Below are positions 8,466 to 18,053 of a DNA stretch of 64,000 nt, piece after piece (the stretch's first letter is position 1; each line of letters starts with the position of its first letter). The notes below the pieces were generated by a model that saw nothing but the letters and a program-made list of their open reading frames with translations, searched no databases and had not been told where the DNA came from. The translations under genes and the position numbers were made by a program. Source of the DNA: Winogradskyella psychrotolerans (GTDB taxonomy: Bacteria > Bacteroidota > Bacteroidia > Flavobacteriales > Flavobacteriaceae); NCBI RefSeq assembly GCF_018860565.1, contig NZ_JAHKPS010000018.1, positions 1 to 64,000 of the forward strand, written 5' to 3'.

Positions 8466-8471
8466 AGGAGG
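8466..8471 (+). promoter_or_regulatory. consensus Shine-Dalgarno site before a TTG start
   Basis: AGGAGG ends 7 bases before the TTG at 8479. Such strong anti-16S complementarity is unusual in Flavobacteriaceae and in this window. It supports the TTG as the true start of the radical SAM gene, because no ATG near it would give the family N terminus. Confidence 0.75.
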
Positions 8472-8478
8472 AAAATAT

Positions 8479-9741
8479 TTGTCTTTTCAACGTACCCAAG
8501 AAAAATTAAAAATACTAGCAGATGCAGCAAAGTATGACGTATCGTGTTCGTCTAGCGGAAGTAAACGCGCTAACACCAATAAAGGATTAGGAGATGCTAC
8601 AGGCATGGGAATTTGTCATTCCTATACCGAGGATGGTCGCTGTGTATCTTTATTAAAAATTCTATTAACTAACCATTGTATTTTTGATTGTGCGTATTGC
8701 GTTACCCGAAAAAGTAATGATGTAAAACGAGCCGCTTTTAAAGTGCAAGAAGTGGTGGATTTAACCATTAATTTTTACCGCAGAAATTATATTGAAGGGC
8801 TTTTTCTCAGTTCGGGTATTTTTAAAAGTGCCGATTATACCATGGAACGTTTGGTTGCTGTCGCGAAGAAATTACGATTGGAAGAAAATTTTAATGGCTA
8901 TATTCATTTAAAATCGATTCCTGGAGCGTCGGATGAATTAATGCGCGAAGCTGGACTCTACGCAGATCGGTTAAGCGTTAATATTGAAATCCCGACCGAA
9001 GCCGGACTTAAAAAATTAGCACCAGATAAAAAGCGTGAAGATTTTATAAAGCCGATGGTGAAGGTAAAAAATGAAATCATCCAATATAATGCCGAAAAGA
9101 AAATCATTAAAAGCACACCAAAATTTGCGCCTGCTGGTCAGAGCACACAAATGATTATTGGAGCGAGTGGTGAGAATGATTTTCAGATTATGCAAACCTC
9201 AAATCACTTTTACAAAAGCTATAATTTAAAGCGTGTGTATTATTCAGGTTATGTGCCTATTAGTTACGATAATCGTTTGCCACAAATAGGAAGTGCTGTG
9301 CCTATGCTTCGTGAAAATAGATTGTATCAAACCGATTGGCTCATGCGTTTTTACGGTTTTGATGTCAGTGAAATTTTAAACGAACAACATCAAAATTTAG
9401 ATTTAGATGTAGATCCTAAATTAAGTTGGGCGTTACGAAATCTCCATGAATTTCCTGTTGATGTGAACACGGCCGACCAGCGTATGTTAGCCAGAATTCC
9501 TGGTTTAGGAATGAAATCGGTGTTTAAAATTATAAATGCCAGACGCTTTAGAAAATTGAATTGGGAACATCTAAAAAAAATAGGAGTTGCATTAAATAGG
9601 GCACAATACTTTATGGTGTGTGATAGCAATCAGTTTGAAAAACGGGATTTAACCTCAGAAAAGATCAAAGGTTTAATCCTTCAGAATTCAACGAGTAAAT
9701 ATCAGAAAATGTTGAGTAATCAATTAAGCTTATTCGGATAA
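8479..9741 (+). CDS. putative DNA modification/repair radical SAM protein (TIGR03916-type)
   Basis: This 420-residue protein is a radical SAM enzyme. The [4Fe-4S] cluster motif is CIFDCAYC, with Cys67, Cys71 and Cys74. The family N terminus (KLKILADAAKYDVSCSSSGS) and the GMGICHSYTEDGRC segment precede it. From about residue 325 a helix-hairpin-helix DNA-binding module is visible, with VNTADQRMLARIPGLGMKS. This domain order defines the TIGR03916 family, which is thought to act in DNA repair or modification although no reaction has been shown. It starts with TTG after a consensus Shine-Dalgarno site. The partner gene begins at the base after its stop codon, so the two are almost certainly translated from one message. 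Confidence 0.92.
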   Translation: MSFQRTQEKLKILADAAKYDVSCSSSGSKRANTNKGLGDATGMGICHSYTEDGRCVSLLKILLTNHCIFDCAYCVTRKSNDVKRAAFKVQEVVDLTINFYRRNYIEGLFLSSGIFKSADYTMERLVAVAKKLRLEENFNGYIHLKSIPGASDELMREAGLYADRLSVNIEIPTEAGLKKLAPDKKREDFIKPMVKVKNEIIQYNAEKKIIKSTPKFAPAGQSTQMIIGASGENDFQIMQTSNHFYKSYNLKRVYYSGYVPISYDNRLPQIGSAVPMLRENRLYQTDWLMRFYGFDVSEILNEQHQNLDLDVDPKLSWALRNLHEFPVDVNTADQRMLARIPGLGMKSVFKIINARRFRKLNWEHLKKIGVALNRAQYFMVCDSNQFEKRDLTSEKIKGLILQNSTSKYQKMLSNQLSLFG

Positions 9742-10515
9742 ATGCAAGCAAAAAATCTTATATATGACGGCACTTTTGATGGTTTTTTATCTGCTGTTTT
9801 CTATGTGTTTGAACACAAATTAAAAATGGTAAGCATTCAAAATAAATTTTCGGTGCAGCAAGGTTTGTTTTCAGAGAATGAATCAATTCTTACTGATGAA
9901 GTTAAGGCGAATCGTGTGTGGAAAGGTATCAAATCGAAGTTGTCATCTCACGGAAGTTACCAATTGTATTATGCTTTTTTAAGTGAAGCCATAGGAGTAG
10001 AGGACTTACTTTTAGATTATATACAGTATGCGTTTTCGCAACAAAAGAAAGTGGATAAAGATTATTCGCATCCTTCCATTTTAAAAATAGCCCAAATCGC
10101 AAAATCTGTAGGACGAGAAAAACATCGTATGGAAGCTTTTGTACGTTTTCGGTTAACTAATGATGACATCTATTTCGCTAGTATAGAACCCGATTTTAAT
10201 GTGTTGCCTTTAATTGAAAAGCATTTTAAAAGACGTTATGCCGATCAAAAATGGGTGATTTATGATATCAAACGTGGTTATGGATTATTCTACGATTTGG
10301 AAACCGTTGAACTTATAAATATGGATTTTCCTGAGAATTTTAACTTTACTAAAACCGACGATGCCTTTTTTGCGACTCAAGAATTTGAGTTTCAAAAGCT
10401 ATGGCAAGATTATTTTAAAGCGACCAATATTGCCTCTCGAAAAAACATGAAACTTCATATTAGACATGTGCCAAAACGGTATTGGAAGTATTTAAGTGAG
10501 AAGCAACCTAATTAA
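9742..10515 (+). CDS. TIGR03915/DUF4130 family putative DNA metabolism protein
   Basis: This 257-residue protein begins NLIYDGTFDGFLSAVFYVFE, the hallmark of the TIGR03915/DUF4130 family. It also carries the conserved GREKHRMEAFVRF and a C-terminal HVPKRYWKYLSEK. Members are genomic partners of the TIGR03916 radical SAM protein, and in many Proteobacteria this domain is fused to a uracil-DNA-glycosylase-like (UdgX-type) domain. Here it stands alone. Its ATG immediately abuts the stop codon of the radical SAM gene, and its last 8 bases overlap the end of the convergent FAD/NAD(P)-binding gene. The biochemical role is unknown; the pairing suggests DNA lesion processing. Confidence 0.9.
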   Translation: MQAKNLIYDGTFDGFLSAVFYVFEHKLKMVSIQNKFSVQQGLFSENESILTDEVKANRVWKGIKSKLSSHGSYQLYYAFLSEAIGVEDLLLDYIQYAFSQQKKVDKDYSHPSILKIAQIAKSVGREKHRMEAFVRFRLTNDDIYFASIEPDFNVLPLIEKHFKRRYADQKWVIYDIKRGYGLFYDLETVELINMDFPENFNFTKTDDAFFATQEFEFQKLWQDYFKATNIASRKNMKLHIRHVPKRYWKYLSEKQPN

Positions 10516-12229
10516 TGTTTAGTCGCTTCACGTAAGCTTTTGCCCAATCTTCAATACGTGGTCCAAAACATTCTAAAATAGCATCCACACCAATCACGCT
10601 ACCTTTGGCCAAACGACCTAAAACGGCAATAGGCACATCGTGTTTAGCTTCAGGTGTAATGACATAACCATCAGCAGTTGTTTCGATGCCTAATTTTGAA
10701 TGAATAGGTTGTATCAAATCATTTTGAAGTAAATCTTTAATTAAAGGAGTGTTGACTTCAAGTAATTTAGGAGCGTCCAAAACACTATTAATCATTACAG
10801 AACAGGTGATGGTTTTATTATTAGAATTTGTTAAAGTCCAGCCTTCCGCTGTTAAGTCTATATCAGGATCAGTAACAAAGTCTAATGTCAATATTTCGGC
10901 ATCAACCAAAGCTAGAACTTGCTGCATACTTTCAATCGGTGGTCCGTAAGAATAACGTTTACTACGTTCGTCTAAAGCAATCACTTTTTCAATACTATCA
11001 TTAGTCACTTTAGCATGCGAAAAAGCTTTGTATAAAGTGGGTTGACAATGACGCCAAACTTGTCCGATGCAGTAATCGAGAGAAACAGGAATGGTGCCTA
11101 AAGCCATTTCAATATAATTCTGAATCAGTTGATACGTTGAACTATTAGAATCTTGAATTAATGGATGGTTATAATGGTCGTCATTTAGCCAATTTAAGAT
11201 TATGGCTTCTAATTCGGAAGAACTTAAGCCATGTATTAGGCTTTTATCTTTTAAGTCTAAATAGACACGCGATGTAATTTTAGCAATAGGATGCGTTAAA
11301 AAATCTATGGTATCTGTTTCAGTGGTTTGGTGTGAAACGGCTTCGATTTCAGATTTAAAACTATATAATTCTTCTTTCGTAGGTTGGTACCACGAATCAA
11401 TCTTTTCGTTTAAAGGCTTCGGAACTAATGGTAAGCCGTCTAATGAAAACGGAATTAGTTTTAAATCTTGTGACTTGCTCTTATAGTAAATGGTTTCAAA
11501 AGTGTCGTTATTTATCACTTTAAAATTCCCAAAATCATTAATGGTAAGATAACGCATTACGTCAATCATAGCTAGGCCAAAACCTCTAATGCCTATATTA
11601 ATTGTTTCTTGATTTTTTACTGTTTTAAGATGATGCATAGGGTAGGACTCTTTAAAAAGAGAGAGGGATTGATGTGTTGCCACATAAGATTGCCACTGTT
11701 TTAATTGATTGGATAGTTCTGTAGATTGGTGACCAATAGTTAAAAGTACATCGTCACAGATCCAAGAGTTATTGTTACTTGTAATTTCAAGTTGATTGTC
11801 TTTTAAATTGATATTTTCAATTTCTAGTTTATTAAAATTGAAGGAGTTTAAATTGCACAAGGCATTTTCTATAGTTTTGTACCGTTCATTAAGGTATTTT
11901 CCTAGTTTGTTACGTGGTGGAAATGCATCTGGTTTATGGCAAGGTTGTGTAAAATTGCACCATTCATGATACGAAGGGAAAGCTTCAATAACTCTATTAG
12001 CATAACTGATTTTAGGACGTTTCTCAATGCCTACTAGCGCGCGTTCAGTAATATTAATCCAATTAGAATCGGGCTGTCTCGTATCCCAAACGTTTCCAGC
12101 TCCAGAAGCATTGTTAGCATCAAAAATTTGAATATTAACTTGCGTATAAATTTTACTTAGTGCTAAGAGAAGATTCTCTAAGGCATAGAGACCTCGTGGT
12201 CCCATTCCTATAATTGCAATTTGCTTCAT
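10508..12229 (-). CDS. FAD/NAD(P)-binding protein
   Basis: This 573-residue protein has an N-terminal FAD/NAD(P)-binding Rossmann fold with the glycine motif AIIGMGPRGLYALENLL at residues 4-20. Further family segments are the aromatic SGAGNVWDTRQPDSNWINI and a second nucleotide-related stretch near NIGIRGFGLAMIDVMRYL. It resembles the proteins grouped under the FAD-NAD(P)-binding domain (PF13454), which are flavin-dependent hydroxylase or oxidase relatives without a defined substrate. There is no signal peptide, so it is cytosolic. It overlaps the end of the convergent DUF4130 gene by 8 bases, leaving no room for a terminator between them. Confidence 0.8.
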   Translation of the reverse strand: MKQIAIIGMGPRGLYALENLLLALSKIYTQVNIQIFDANNASGAGNVWDTRQPDSNWINITERALVGIEKRPKISYANRVIEAFPSYHEWCNFTQPCHKPDAFPPRNKLGKYLNERYKTIENALCNLNSFNFNKLEIENINLKDNQLEITSNNNSWICDDVLLTIGHQSTELSNQLKQWQSYVATHQSLSLFKESYPMHHLKTVKNQETINIGIRGFGLAMIDVMRYLTINDFGNFKVINNDTFETIYYKSKSQDLKLIPFSLDGLPLVPKPLNEKIDSWYQPTKEELYSFKSEIEAVSHQTTETDTIDFLTHPIAKITSRVYLDLKDKSLIHGLSSSELEAIILNWLNDDHYNHPLIQDSNSSTYQLIQNYIEMALGTIPVSLDYCIGQVWRHCQPTLYKAFSHAKVTNDSIEKVIALDERSKRYSYGPPIESMQQVLALVDAEILTLDFVTDPDIDLTAEGWTLTNSNNKTITCSVMINSVLDAPKLLEVNTPLIKDLLQNDLIQPIHSKLGIETTADGYVITPEAKHDVPIAVLGRLAKGSVIGVDAILECFGPRIEDWAKAYVKRLNIN

Positions 12230-12245
12230 AGTAATAAAAATAATG

Positions 12246-12271
12246 AAAAAACCACCTCGTTAAAGGTGGTT
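12246..12271 (-). terminator. rho-independent terminator of the barrel gene
   Basis: AACCACCT (12250-12257) and AGGTGGTT (12264-12271) form a perfect 8-bp stem around CGTTAA. In minus-strand direction the stem is followed by a run of T (complement of 12246-12250). It lies 25 bases after the stop of the barrel gene and before the FAD/NAD(P) gene, and so separates the two. Confidence 0.85.
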
Positions 12272-12295
12272 CTGAATTTATTTATTTATCAAGTT

Positions 12296-12775
12296 TTAGA
12301 ATTGATATCTAATGCCCAATCCGATATCAAAATCGAGATCGTCATTAAAGTCTCCAAATCCAAGTTCTGGTCTAAAATCTAAGGATAGTAATAATGGGAT
12401 ATCAAAGCTGTATTCAATACCAACATCACCCGCTAAAAACACGAAACTATCATTGTAATCCTTACCAGGAGTATCAACGCTATAGTTTCCAAATCCTCCA
12501 CCGCCACCTGCATACCAATTAAAATTGCCATCTAGTTGCCAAACCCATTGGTATAAACCAGCTATTTTAAAGCCATCATAGTCTTTTCCGTTTCTCCAAC
12601 CTAAATCGGCTTCCAGTCTGTTATTGCCACCTAAAGCACGTTGGTAGGTTATTTCGGTACCAAAACCATCACTATCTCCAAACCTTAGTCCAATGGCATT
12701 TTTTGAAATGTTCTGAGCGTCAGAAAAACTTATAAACCCAATAGTTAATACACTTAATAAAATTAATTTCTTCAT
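12296..12775 (-). CDS. small outer-membrane beta-barrel protein
   Basis: The 159-residue product has a signal peptide (MKKLILLSVLTIGFISFSDA, cut after residue 20). It is followed by alternating hydrophobic and polar strands, many glycines and aromatics (YAGGGGGFGNYS), and ends in the C-terminal phenylalanine (GLGIRYQF) typical of proteins inserted by the BAM complex. It looks like an eight-strand barrel of the OmpX/OmpW kind. No ligand can be inferred. It has its own terminator and faces the plus-strand dehydrogenase gene across a 141-base intergenic region. Confidence 0.8.
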   Translation of the reverse strand: MKKLILLSVLTIGFISFSDAQNISKNAIGLRFGDSDGFGTEITYQRALGGNNRLEADLGWRNGKDYDGFKIAGLYQWVWQLDGNFNWYAGGGGGFGNYSVDTPGKDYNDSFVFLAGDVGIEYSFDIPLLLSLDFRPELGFGDFNDDLDFDIGLGIRYQF

Positions 12776-12835
12776 AATAATTTATAATCTTAAATTCATA
12801 GTTTTAGCAATCTTAAAATTGCTTTTCATCATAAC

Positions 12836-12880
12836 GCCAAAATTATGCCAAAATTGAATGATTAGTCTTATTTTTAAGAC
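12836..12880. promoter_or_regulatory. direct repeat plus hairpin in a divergent intergenic region
   Basis: Two copies of GCCAAAATT (12836-12844 and 12847-12855) stand 11 bases apart, one helical turn. They are followed by GTCTTA-TTTT-TAAGAC (12865-12880), a perfect 6-bp inverted repeat. The block lies between the divergent barrel and dehydrogenase genes, so an operator acting on one or both is plausible but unproven. Confidence 0.3.
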
Positions 12881-12916
12881 AAAATTATAACTCATACCAA
12901 TCGATTGTTAGCGCTT

Positions 12917-15844
12917 ATGCAAAAAGAAAACCTTATACAACTTAAAACCCTAAAATCTAAATTAGAAGGTGAGTTGTATTTTAATGATTTAATGCGAAAA
13001 CTCTACGCTACTGATGCTTCTGTGTATAGAAAATTGCCTTTAGCTGTAGCTTTACCTAAAAATACTCAAGACATAAAATCTTTAATTGATTTTGCTAAGT
13101 CTAACAATACTTCTTTAATACCAAGAACAGCAGGAACATCGCTAGCCGGACAATGTGTTGGCGAAGGTATAGTAGTAGATGTCTCTAAATATTTTACACG
13201 AATTTTAGATATAAATGAAAAAGCTAAAACCGTAACCGTTCAACCGGGAGTGGTAAGAGATGAACTTAATAATTATTTGAAACCGTTTGGCTTATTTTTT
13301 GGTCCTAACACATCAACTTCTAATCGCTGTATGATTGGTGGAATGGTTGGGAACAATTCATCAGGAACGACCTCTATTCAATATGGTGTGACACGAGATA
13401 AAGTTCTAAGTTTAAAAACCATCATAAGCGATGGGAGCGAGGTTGAATTTTCCAGTTTAACTTTTGAAGAATTTCAACAAAAATTAAAATTAGAGAATCT
13501 TGAAGGCACTATTTATAATACCATTTATAAAGAATTAAAATCAGAAAACGTTCAAAGGCAAATACAAGATAATTTTCCAAAGCCAAGCATACATAGAAGA
13601 AATACAGGTTATGCCATTGATGAATTGATTAAATCGGAAGTGTTTTCTGATTCAAATTCAGGTTTTAATATGTGTCAACTTTTAGCAGGAAGTGAAGGCA
13701 CCTTAGCATTTACAACAGAAATCACCTTGCAGTTAGATGACTTGCCGCCAACGGAAAGCGCTATTATTGCTTTGCATTTTAAAAGTATAGCTAAATGCCT
13801 AAATGCTGTGGAAACTGTGATGCAACACAATTTGCATACCTGTGAGATGATGGATGATTCCATTTTAAATCTTACAAAACACAATAAAACACAACAAGAA
13901 AACAGACAATTTATAGAAGGAAATCCTGCTGCTATATTAATGTGTGAGCTCAAAGCAAATTTAAATGAAGAGCTTCAATCACAAATAAACGTATTCTTAG
14001 AAACGGTAAAAAACTTGAATTTAAGTTATGCTAATCCTGTTTTAAAAGGTGATGATATCAATAAGGCTGTAGAATTACGAAAAGCCGGTTTAGGCTTGCT
14101 AGGTAATATTATTGGTGATAAAAAAGCTGTGGCTTGTATTGAAGATACGGCTGTAGCGCTTCCAGATTTAGACCGCTACATTTCAGAGTTTACGGCTTTA
14201 ATGAAAACATACAACCAAAATGCGGTATACTATGCACATGCAGGAGCAGGAGAGTTACATTTAAGACCAATTTTAGATTTAAAACAGGCTGAAGATGTTG
14301 TACTATTTAGAAAAATAACAACAGACGTTGCGCAATTAGTAAAGAAATATAAAGGCTCAATGTCTGGTGAACATGGTGATGGTATTGTGAGAGCAGAATT
14401 TATTCCTATGATGATTGGTGAGGCTAATTATAAAATTTTAAAGCATATTAAATCAGCTTTCGATCCGCATAATATTTTTAATCCAGGAAAGATTGTAGAT
14501 GCCTATCCTATGGATAAAAGTTTTAGGTATGAGGTGGATAGAAAAGAACCTCAGATTGAAACCTTACTTGATTTTTCTGCTTCTAAAGGTATTTTACGTG
14601 AAGCCGAAAAATGTAATGGTTCTGGTGACTGTAGAAAATTACCTGAATTTGGAGGTGTTATGTGCCCAAGTTATAGAGCTACTAGAAACGAAAAAGATAC
14701 AACCAGAGGACGTGCTAATGCGCTCCGAGAATTCTTAACTAATTCTGAAAAAGCAAACCGATTTGATTATAAAGAATTAAAAGACGTTTTTGATTTATGT
14801 TTGAGTTGTAAAGCATGCGCAAGTGAGTGTCCAAGTAGTGTAGATGTAGCGAGTTTAAAAGCCGAATTTCAATACCAATATCAGAAGGCAAATGGTGTGC
14901 CTTTTAGAACAAAATTGTTTGCTTACAATAATAAAATAAATGGCTTTGTAAGTCGTGTTCCAAAGCTTACTAATTTTATGTTTTCTAATGATTTTACAAG
15001 TGCAATTATAAAATCTATTGGAGGTATTGCTAAAGAACGAAGCTTGCCTTTAATTTCTAGTAAAAGTTTAGATAAGAAATTTTATAGTGTTAAAAATAAG
15101 ATAGTTAAAAATGGTTATATAAAAGAAGTCATCTTGTTTAATGATGAGTTTACCAATCATTTAGATACAGAGATTGGTATGGATGCTATGGAGCTATTAA
15201 GCCGCTTAAATTATAAAGTGACCATCATTTCACATTCGGAATCTGGTCGTGCAATGTTGTCTAAAGGTTTACTAAAAGATGCCAAAAGAGTAGCGAATGA
15301 AAATGTTTCAAAATTCAAACATTTAATCACTAAAAACACTCCATTATTAGGTATAGAACCGTCTGCTATTTTAACCTTTAAAGATGAATATTTAAGATTA
15401 GCAGACGACAAAGAATCTGCTAAATTAATTGCGAAACACACGTTTTTGATTGAAGAATTTATTCAACAAGAAATGGCATTGGGACGTATAAAATCATCGC
15501 AGTTTACACAAGAGGTAAAAACCATTAAATTTCATGGACATTGTCATCAAAAGGCATTGGCAAATCAGAAGTCGAGCTTTAGTATTTTAAATCTGCCTAA
15601 GAATTATAAAGTAACAATTATTCCAAGTGGTTGCTGTGGTATGGCAGGAAGTTTTGGTTACGAAAAAGAGCATTACGAAGTAAGTATGCAAATAGGAGAG
15701 CAGGTTTTATTTCCTGCGGTTAGAAAAGCTTCAGCAGACACAGAAATATCTGCAAACGGAACAAGTTGTAGACATCAAATAAAAGACGGTACAGGTAGAG
15801 TGGCTAAACATCCTATTTCTATTTTAAAAGAAGCTTTACTCTAA
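12917..15844 (+). CDS. FAD-binding and Fe-S-binding oxidoreductase, YdiJ-like (D-2-hydroxyacid dehydrogenase type)
   Basis: This roughly 975-residue protein fuses a vanillyl-alcohol-oxidase-type flavin domain to an iron-sulfur domain. The flavin domain shows IPRTAGTSLAGQCVGEGIVV and GPNTSTSNRCMIGGMVGNNS (FAD pyrophosphate contacts), then LLAGSEGTLAF and the C-terminal SGEHGDGIVRAEF. The second half has CLSCKACASECPSSVDVASL (4Fe-4S ligands) and two heterodisulfide-reductase-like CCG modules, including GHCHQKALANQ and IIPSGCCGMAGSFGYE. This is the E. coli YdiJ layout (about 1018 residues), which oxidises D-2-hydroxyglutarate; other members take D-lactate. The exact substrate is not decided here. 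I prefer the ATG at 12917 over the in-frame TTG at 12905, because the family starts near QKENLIQLK. Confidence 0.9.
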   Translation: MQKENLIQLKTLKSKLEGELYFNDLMRKLYATDASVYRKLPLAVALPKNTQDIKSLIDFAKSNNTSLIPRTAGTSLAGQCVGEGIVVDVSKYFTRILDINEKAKTVTVQPGVVRDELNNYLKPFGLFFGPNTSTSNRCMIGGMVGNNSSGTTSIQYGVTRDKVLSLKTIISDGSEVEFSSLTFEEFQQKLKLENLEGTIYNTIYKELKSENVQRQIQDNFPKPSIHRRNTGYAIDELIKSEVFSDSNSGFNMCQLLAGSEGTLAFTTEITLQLDDLPPTESAIIALHFKSIAKCLNAVETVMQHNLHTCEMMDDSILNLTKHNKTQQENRQFIEGNPAAILMCELKANLNEELQSQINVFLETVKNLNLSYANPVLKGDDINKAVELRKAGLGLLGNIIGDKKAVACIEDTAVALPDLDRYISEFTALMKTYNQNAVYYAHAGAGELHLRPILDLKQAEDVVLFRKITTDVAQLVKKYKGSMSGEHGDGIVRAEFIPMMIGEANYKILKHIKSAFDPHNIFNPGKIVDAYPMDKSFRYEVDRKEPQIETLLDFSASKGILREAEKCNGSGDCRKLPEFGGVMCPSYRATRNEKDTTRGRANALREFLTNSEKANRFDYKELKDVFDLCLSCKACASECPSSVDVASLKAEFQYQYQKANGVPFRTKLFAYNNKINGFVSRVPKLTNFMFSNDFTSAIIKSIGGIAKERSLPLISSKSLDKKFYSVKNKIVKNGYIKEVILFNDEFTNHLDTEIGMDAMELLSRLNYKVTIISHSESGRAMLSKGLLKDAKRVANENVSKFKHLITKNTPLLGIEPSAILTFKDEYLRLADDKESAKLIAKHTFLIEEFIQQEMALGRIKSSQFTQEVKTIKFHGHCHQKALANQKSSFSILNLPKNYKVTIIPSGCCGMAGSFGYEKEHYEVSMQIGEQVLFPAVRKASADTEISANGTSCRHQIKDGTGRVAKHPISILKEALL

Positions 15845-15875
15845 CTACCAGTTACAATAATGCTAATTAAAGTTA

Positions 15876-16727
15876 TTATTTTGTCTTGTGCTTTTTAGGT
15901 TGTTCTACAATTGTAATTGCAGCTATTAAGTCTTTGACGTCCATATCTTTTATATCTTCATCTGCAAAGAAAGGAGACAGTCTATCATTGTTGTAGTTGT
16001 AAATTTTCCAACGTTTAAATTGGTATTCTAAAGCAGTGAAGTTTTCAACCCAATCACCAGAATTTAGATAAGTGGTTTTACCAAATTTATTACCTTTTAA
16101 TATCATTTTTGGTTGGTGAATATGCCCGCATATAACATAGTCATAACCATTTTCAATAGCTAAGTCTGTAGCTACTTTTTCAAAATCACTAATATATTTT
16201 ACAGCACCTTTTACACTGTTTTTAATTTTTTTAGATAAAGAATAGCGTTCTTTTCCTAGCTTATCTAAACACCAGTTTGTAAGCCTGTTAATAAGGATTA
16301 GTAAGTCATAACCCCAGCCACCAAGCTTAGCCAACCATTTGGCATTCTGAATGGAAATATCAAACACATCGCCATGAAAAAACCAAGCTTTTTTTCCATC
16401 TAAATCTAGTACTAGTTTATTTACAATTGAAATATTACCTATTTCCGTATCTGTAAACTTGCGAAGCATTTCATCATGATTACCTGTAATGTAAATCACT
16501 TCAGTGCCATTTGCGGCAAAATCCATAATCTTTTTAATAACACTAAGATGAGATTTTGGAAAGTAACTTTTCTTAAACTGCCAAATATCAATAATATCAC
16601 CATTAAGAATAAGTTTCTTAGGTTCTATGCTATTTAAATAAGTTAAAAGTTGTTTGGCATGGCAGCCAAAAGTGCCTAAATGTACATCTGAGATTACTGC
16701 TATTTCAACTTTTCGTTTTATTTTCAA
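15876..16727 (-). CDS. LpxH-like UDP-2,3-diacylglucosamine diphosphatase/metallophosphoesterase
   Basis: This 283-residue protein belongs to the calcineurin-like phosphoesterases. Metal-binding motifs are visible in order: Asp14 and His16 in VISDVHLG, GDIIDIW, GNHDEML, WFFHGDVFD and CGHIHQPKM. LpxH members hydrolyse UDP-2,3-diacylglucosamine to lipid X in lipid A synthesis at the inner membrane. The spacing is close to LpxH, but this protein is about 40 residues longer, and Bacteroidota often carry more than one such paralogue, so the lipid A role is probable rather than certain. It converges on the YdiJ-like gene 31 bases away. Confidence 0.82.
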   Translation of the reverse strand: MKIKRKVEIAVISDVHLGTFGCHAKQLLTYLNSIEPKKLILNGDIIDIWQFKKSYFPKSHLSVIKKIMDFAANGTEVIYITGNHDEMLRKFTDTEIGNISIVNKLVLDLDGKKAWFFHGDVFDISIQNAKWLAKLGGWGYDLLILINRLTNWCLDKLGKERYSLSKKIKNSVKGAVKYISDFEKVATDLAIENGYDYVICGHIHQPKMILKGNKFGKTTYLNSGDWVENFTALEYQFKRWKIYNYNNDRLSPFFADEDIKDMDVKDLIAAITIVEQPKKHKTK

Positions 16728-16937
16728 AATTTCTAAATCTATACCACAAAGAACTTTAATATTTTTAATAATCAGATTATCGTATAATTAACTAACTATA
16801 AGCAAATTGTTATTAAAATATTACCTTAATATTACGAAGTAGGAAGCCCTAGCTTTTTTTGCGACTAAAACATGAAATACGACATGGTATTTTCATTTTC
16901 ATAATAATACAATTACATTAGCGTAAAATAAATTGAA

Positions 16938-18002
16938 ATGGCAGGAAATTCCTTCGGAAAATTATTTAAACTAACTACTTTTGGAGAGTCGCATGGTGTA
17001 GCTATTGGTGGCATTATAGATGGCTGTCCCTCAGGAATAAAACTTAATCTTGAAGCAATTCAAAATGAATTGAACCGAAGAAAACCAGGGCAATCTAAAA
17101 TAGTTACTCAACGTAAAGAGCCTGATACTGTAGAGTTTTATTCCGGTATTTTTGAAGGTAAAACGACAGGAACTCCAATTGGTTTTGTAATTCATAATAC
17201 GAATCAGAAATCTAAAGATTATTCTCATATTAAAGATGTGTATCGTCCTAGTCATGCAGATTACACCTATGATAAAAAATACGGTGTAAGAGATTATAGA
17301 GGTGGTGGACGAAGTTCTGCACGTGAAACAGCGTCTAGAGTTGTTGCTGGAGCTATTGCAAAACAAATGTTAGCCTCAATTAGTATTAATGCTTTTACAT
17401 CTTCAGTAGGTGATATTTTTATAGATAAACCATATCAAGATTTAGATTTTAGTAAAATAGAATCTAATGTCATTCGCTGTCCTGATGAAGCTACAGCTGA
17501 AAAAATGATAGCTAGAGTTGAAGTTATTAAAAAACAAGGTGATACCATTGGTGGGACCATAACATGTGTTTTGCAAAATGTACCCATTGGATTAGGAGAA
17601 CCTGTGTTTGATAAATTGCATGCCGAATTAGGAAAAGCGATGTTATCTATAAATGCTGTAAAAGGTTTTGAATATGGTAGTGGTTTCTGTGGTGCAAAAA
17701 TGAAAGGTAGTGAGCATAACGACTTGTTTAACGAAGATGGAACTACAAAAAGTAATTTATCTGGAGGCATACAAGGAGGCATTTCTAACGGTATGGATAT
17801 TTACTTTAGAGTGGCTTTTAAACCCGTGGCTACAGTGATTCAAAAACAAGATGCCTTAAACAGTTCTGGAGAAATTGTAGAAATGCAAGGCAAAGGCAGA
17901 CACGATCCTTGTGTGGTGCCTAGAGCAGTGCCTATTGTTGAAGCAATGGCTGCTTTGGTTTTGGCAGATTATGTCTTACTAGATAGAGTTAGTAGATTGT
18001 AA
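16938..18002 (+). CDS. aroC: chorismate synthase
   Basis: The 354-residue product is chorismate synthase, the last common step of the shikimate pathway. It converts 5-enolpyruvylshikimate-3-phosphate to chorismate with reduced FMN. The three family signatures are clear: [18 protein letters not shown] (first), [21 protein letters not shown] (second) and [20 protein letters not shown] (third). The length is typical (350-390). Upstream, TACATTAG at 16914-16921 is close to the TAnnTTTG box. The symporter gene follows after 51 bases. Confidence 0.98.
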   Translation: MAGNSFGKLFKLTTFGESHGVAIGGIIDGCPSGIKLNLEAIQNELNRRKPGQSKIVTQRKEPDTVEFYSGIFEGKTTGTPIGFVIHNTNQKSKDYSHIKDVYRPSHADYTYDKKYGVRDYRGGGRSSARETASRVVAGAIAKQMLASISINAFTSSVGDIFIDKPYQDLDFSKIESNVIRCPDEATAEKMIARVEVIKKQGDTIGGTITCVLQNVPIGLGEPVFDKLHAELGKAMLSINAVKGFEYGSGFCGAKMKGSEHNDLFNEDGTTKSNLSGGIQGGISNGMDIYFRVAFKPVATVIQKQDALNSSGEIVEMQGKGRHDPCVVPRAVPIVEAMAALVLADYVLLDRVSRL

Positions 18003-18053
18003 TTTTAAAAATAGTATTTCCTTCCGGAAAATGAATAACAGACTAATAAACTT

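Noticed and set aside
17031..17782. Two minus-strand frames of 111 and 115 residues inside aroC
   Set aside because: They lie antisense within a textbook chorismate synthase and have cysteine- and serine-rich compositions without any family pattern.
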